Source: CAYNRG01 sp047973125 (GTDB taxonomy: Bacteria; Bacillota_I; Bacilli_A; Erysipelotrichales; Erysipelotrichaceae). Taken from it: a stretch of 64,000 nt of DNA. Below, piece after piece: positions 63,828-64,000 of the stretch. The DNA lies in contig JBKEBK010000023.1 in assembly GCA_047973125.1 (NCBI GenBank), forward strand, positions 95,193 through 159,192, written 5' to 3'. The notes under the pieces are model-generated. The model was given only the letters and a program-made list of their open reading frames with translations, was not told the origin of the DNA and ran no database searches. The position numbers and the translations under genes were made by a program. The stretch's first letter is position 1; every line of letters starts with the position of its first letter.

Positions 63828-63855
63828 AAAAATATAAATGAAAGGGGATTCACAA

Positions 63856-64000
63856 ATGAAAAAGTTAAAAAAATTTGGGATCATTTTATTTCTTTCCTTG
63901 ACAACAATTGTTACAGTTGCAGCGGCTTCTGGCACAATATGGTATGCAGGTAATACCATAAAGCTATCATGGTATACAGACTATAATACTTCTGGGGACT
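63856..64000 (+). CDS. secreted peptide, lactococcin-972-like bacteriocin candidate (partial)
   Basis: The gene runs off the window after 48 codons. Residues 1-24 form a signal peptide (basic KKLKK, hydrophobic core, cleavage expected after VAAA). The mature start SGTIWYAGNTIKLSWYTDYN has the Gly-x-x-Trp and Trp-Tyr spacing that resembles the start of lactococcin-972 family bacteriocins. Remnants of that family's immunity and ATPase genes lie 6 kb upstream. The assignment depends on the missing C-terminal part and on what follows; another small secreted peptide is possible. Confidence 0.5.
   Translation, partial: MKKLKKFGIILFLSLTTIVTVAAASGTIWYAGNTIKLSWYTDYNTSGD

Noticed and set aside
1..64000. 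tRNA, rRNA, CRISPR, insertion sequences, prophage
   Set aside because: I looked for tRNA-like T-loop sequences, short regular repeats with spacers, and transposase or integrase motifs and found none.

Overview
The window is low-GC DNA with Bacillota-type gene content: strong AAGGAGG ribosome sites, consensus sigma-A promoters, TTG and GTG starts, an HPr kinase, a DarA/PstA-type cyclic-di-AMP receptor, an ECF vitamin-type transporter, AddAB, and a B-type dihydroorotate dehydrogenase with PyrK. The standard code fits, with TGG for Trp and TGA as stop. An anaerobic fermenting member of the Erysipelotrichales or a close relative is my best guess; the order is inference. I saw no tRNA, rRNA, CRISPR array or insertion sequence, and no gene-free stretch longer than about 300 bases.

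Layout. 1-4.7 kb: LacI regulator, glycogen/maltodextrin phosphorylase and 4-alpha-glucanotransferase. 4.7-7.1 kb: TetR regulator with a two-gene ABC exporter and a clear autoregulatory operator. 7.1-8.7 kb: tyrosine phosphatase (minus) and a secreted unknown protein. 8.7-11.1 kb: glmU-prs. 11.2-16.9 kb (minus): compact addB-addA. 16.9-19.6 kb (minus): adhE with a perfect CcpA-type cre site upstream. 19.7-21.4 kb: M3 oligopeptidase. 21.7-25.2 kb: a divergent two-gene ABC exporter. 25.3-33.5 kb: pyrB-pyrC-carB-pyrK-pyrD-pyrF-pyrE, complete for UMP synthesis except that no carA is present. 33.5-38.4 kb (minus): a UPF0397 ECF S component, fused ECF ATPase, ECF T component and two tandem SAM hydroxide adenosyltransferase-family genes. 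38.5-45.3 kb: YigZ-family protein, uvrA, hprK, an lgt-HAD fusion and trxB. 45.4-49.5 kb: flavodoxin, cyclic-di-AMP receptor, GNAT, M42 peptidase, AEC permease, yaaA. 49.5-54.8 kb: livKHMGF plus a CBS-ACT protein.

54.8-64 kb is accessory. It starts with a near-perfect promoter driving three unknown small membrane-anchored proteins. A decayed lactococcin-972-type immunity/export pair follows: a DUF1430 integral membrane protein and its ABC ATPase, both broken by stops or frameshifts. Next come a heterodimeric ABC exporter, a small lipoprotein, a TM2 protein and a DUF2752 protein. The window ends inside a small secreted-peptide gene that resembles lactococcin-972 bacteriocins.

The most interesting signal is a 25-bp identical element that lies exactly 26 bp upstream of the -35 box at both the three-gene operon and the terminal peptide gene, 8.9 kb apart. 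The two units are therefore probably controlled by one regulator. Other points of note are the Lgt-HAD fusion beside hprK (in Bacillus subtilis the HPr kinase operon carries separate lgt and ppaX), the missing carA, the T12 tract in the pyr leader, the ECF operon carrying two SAM-hydrolase-family genes, and the shortened AddAB.
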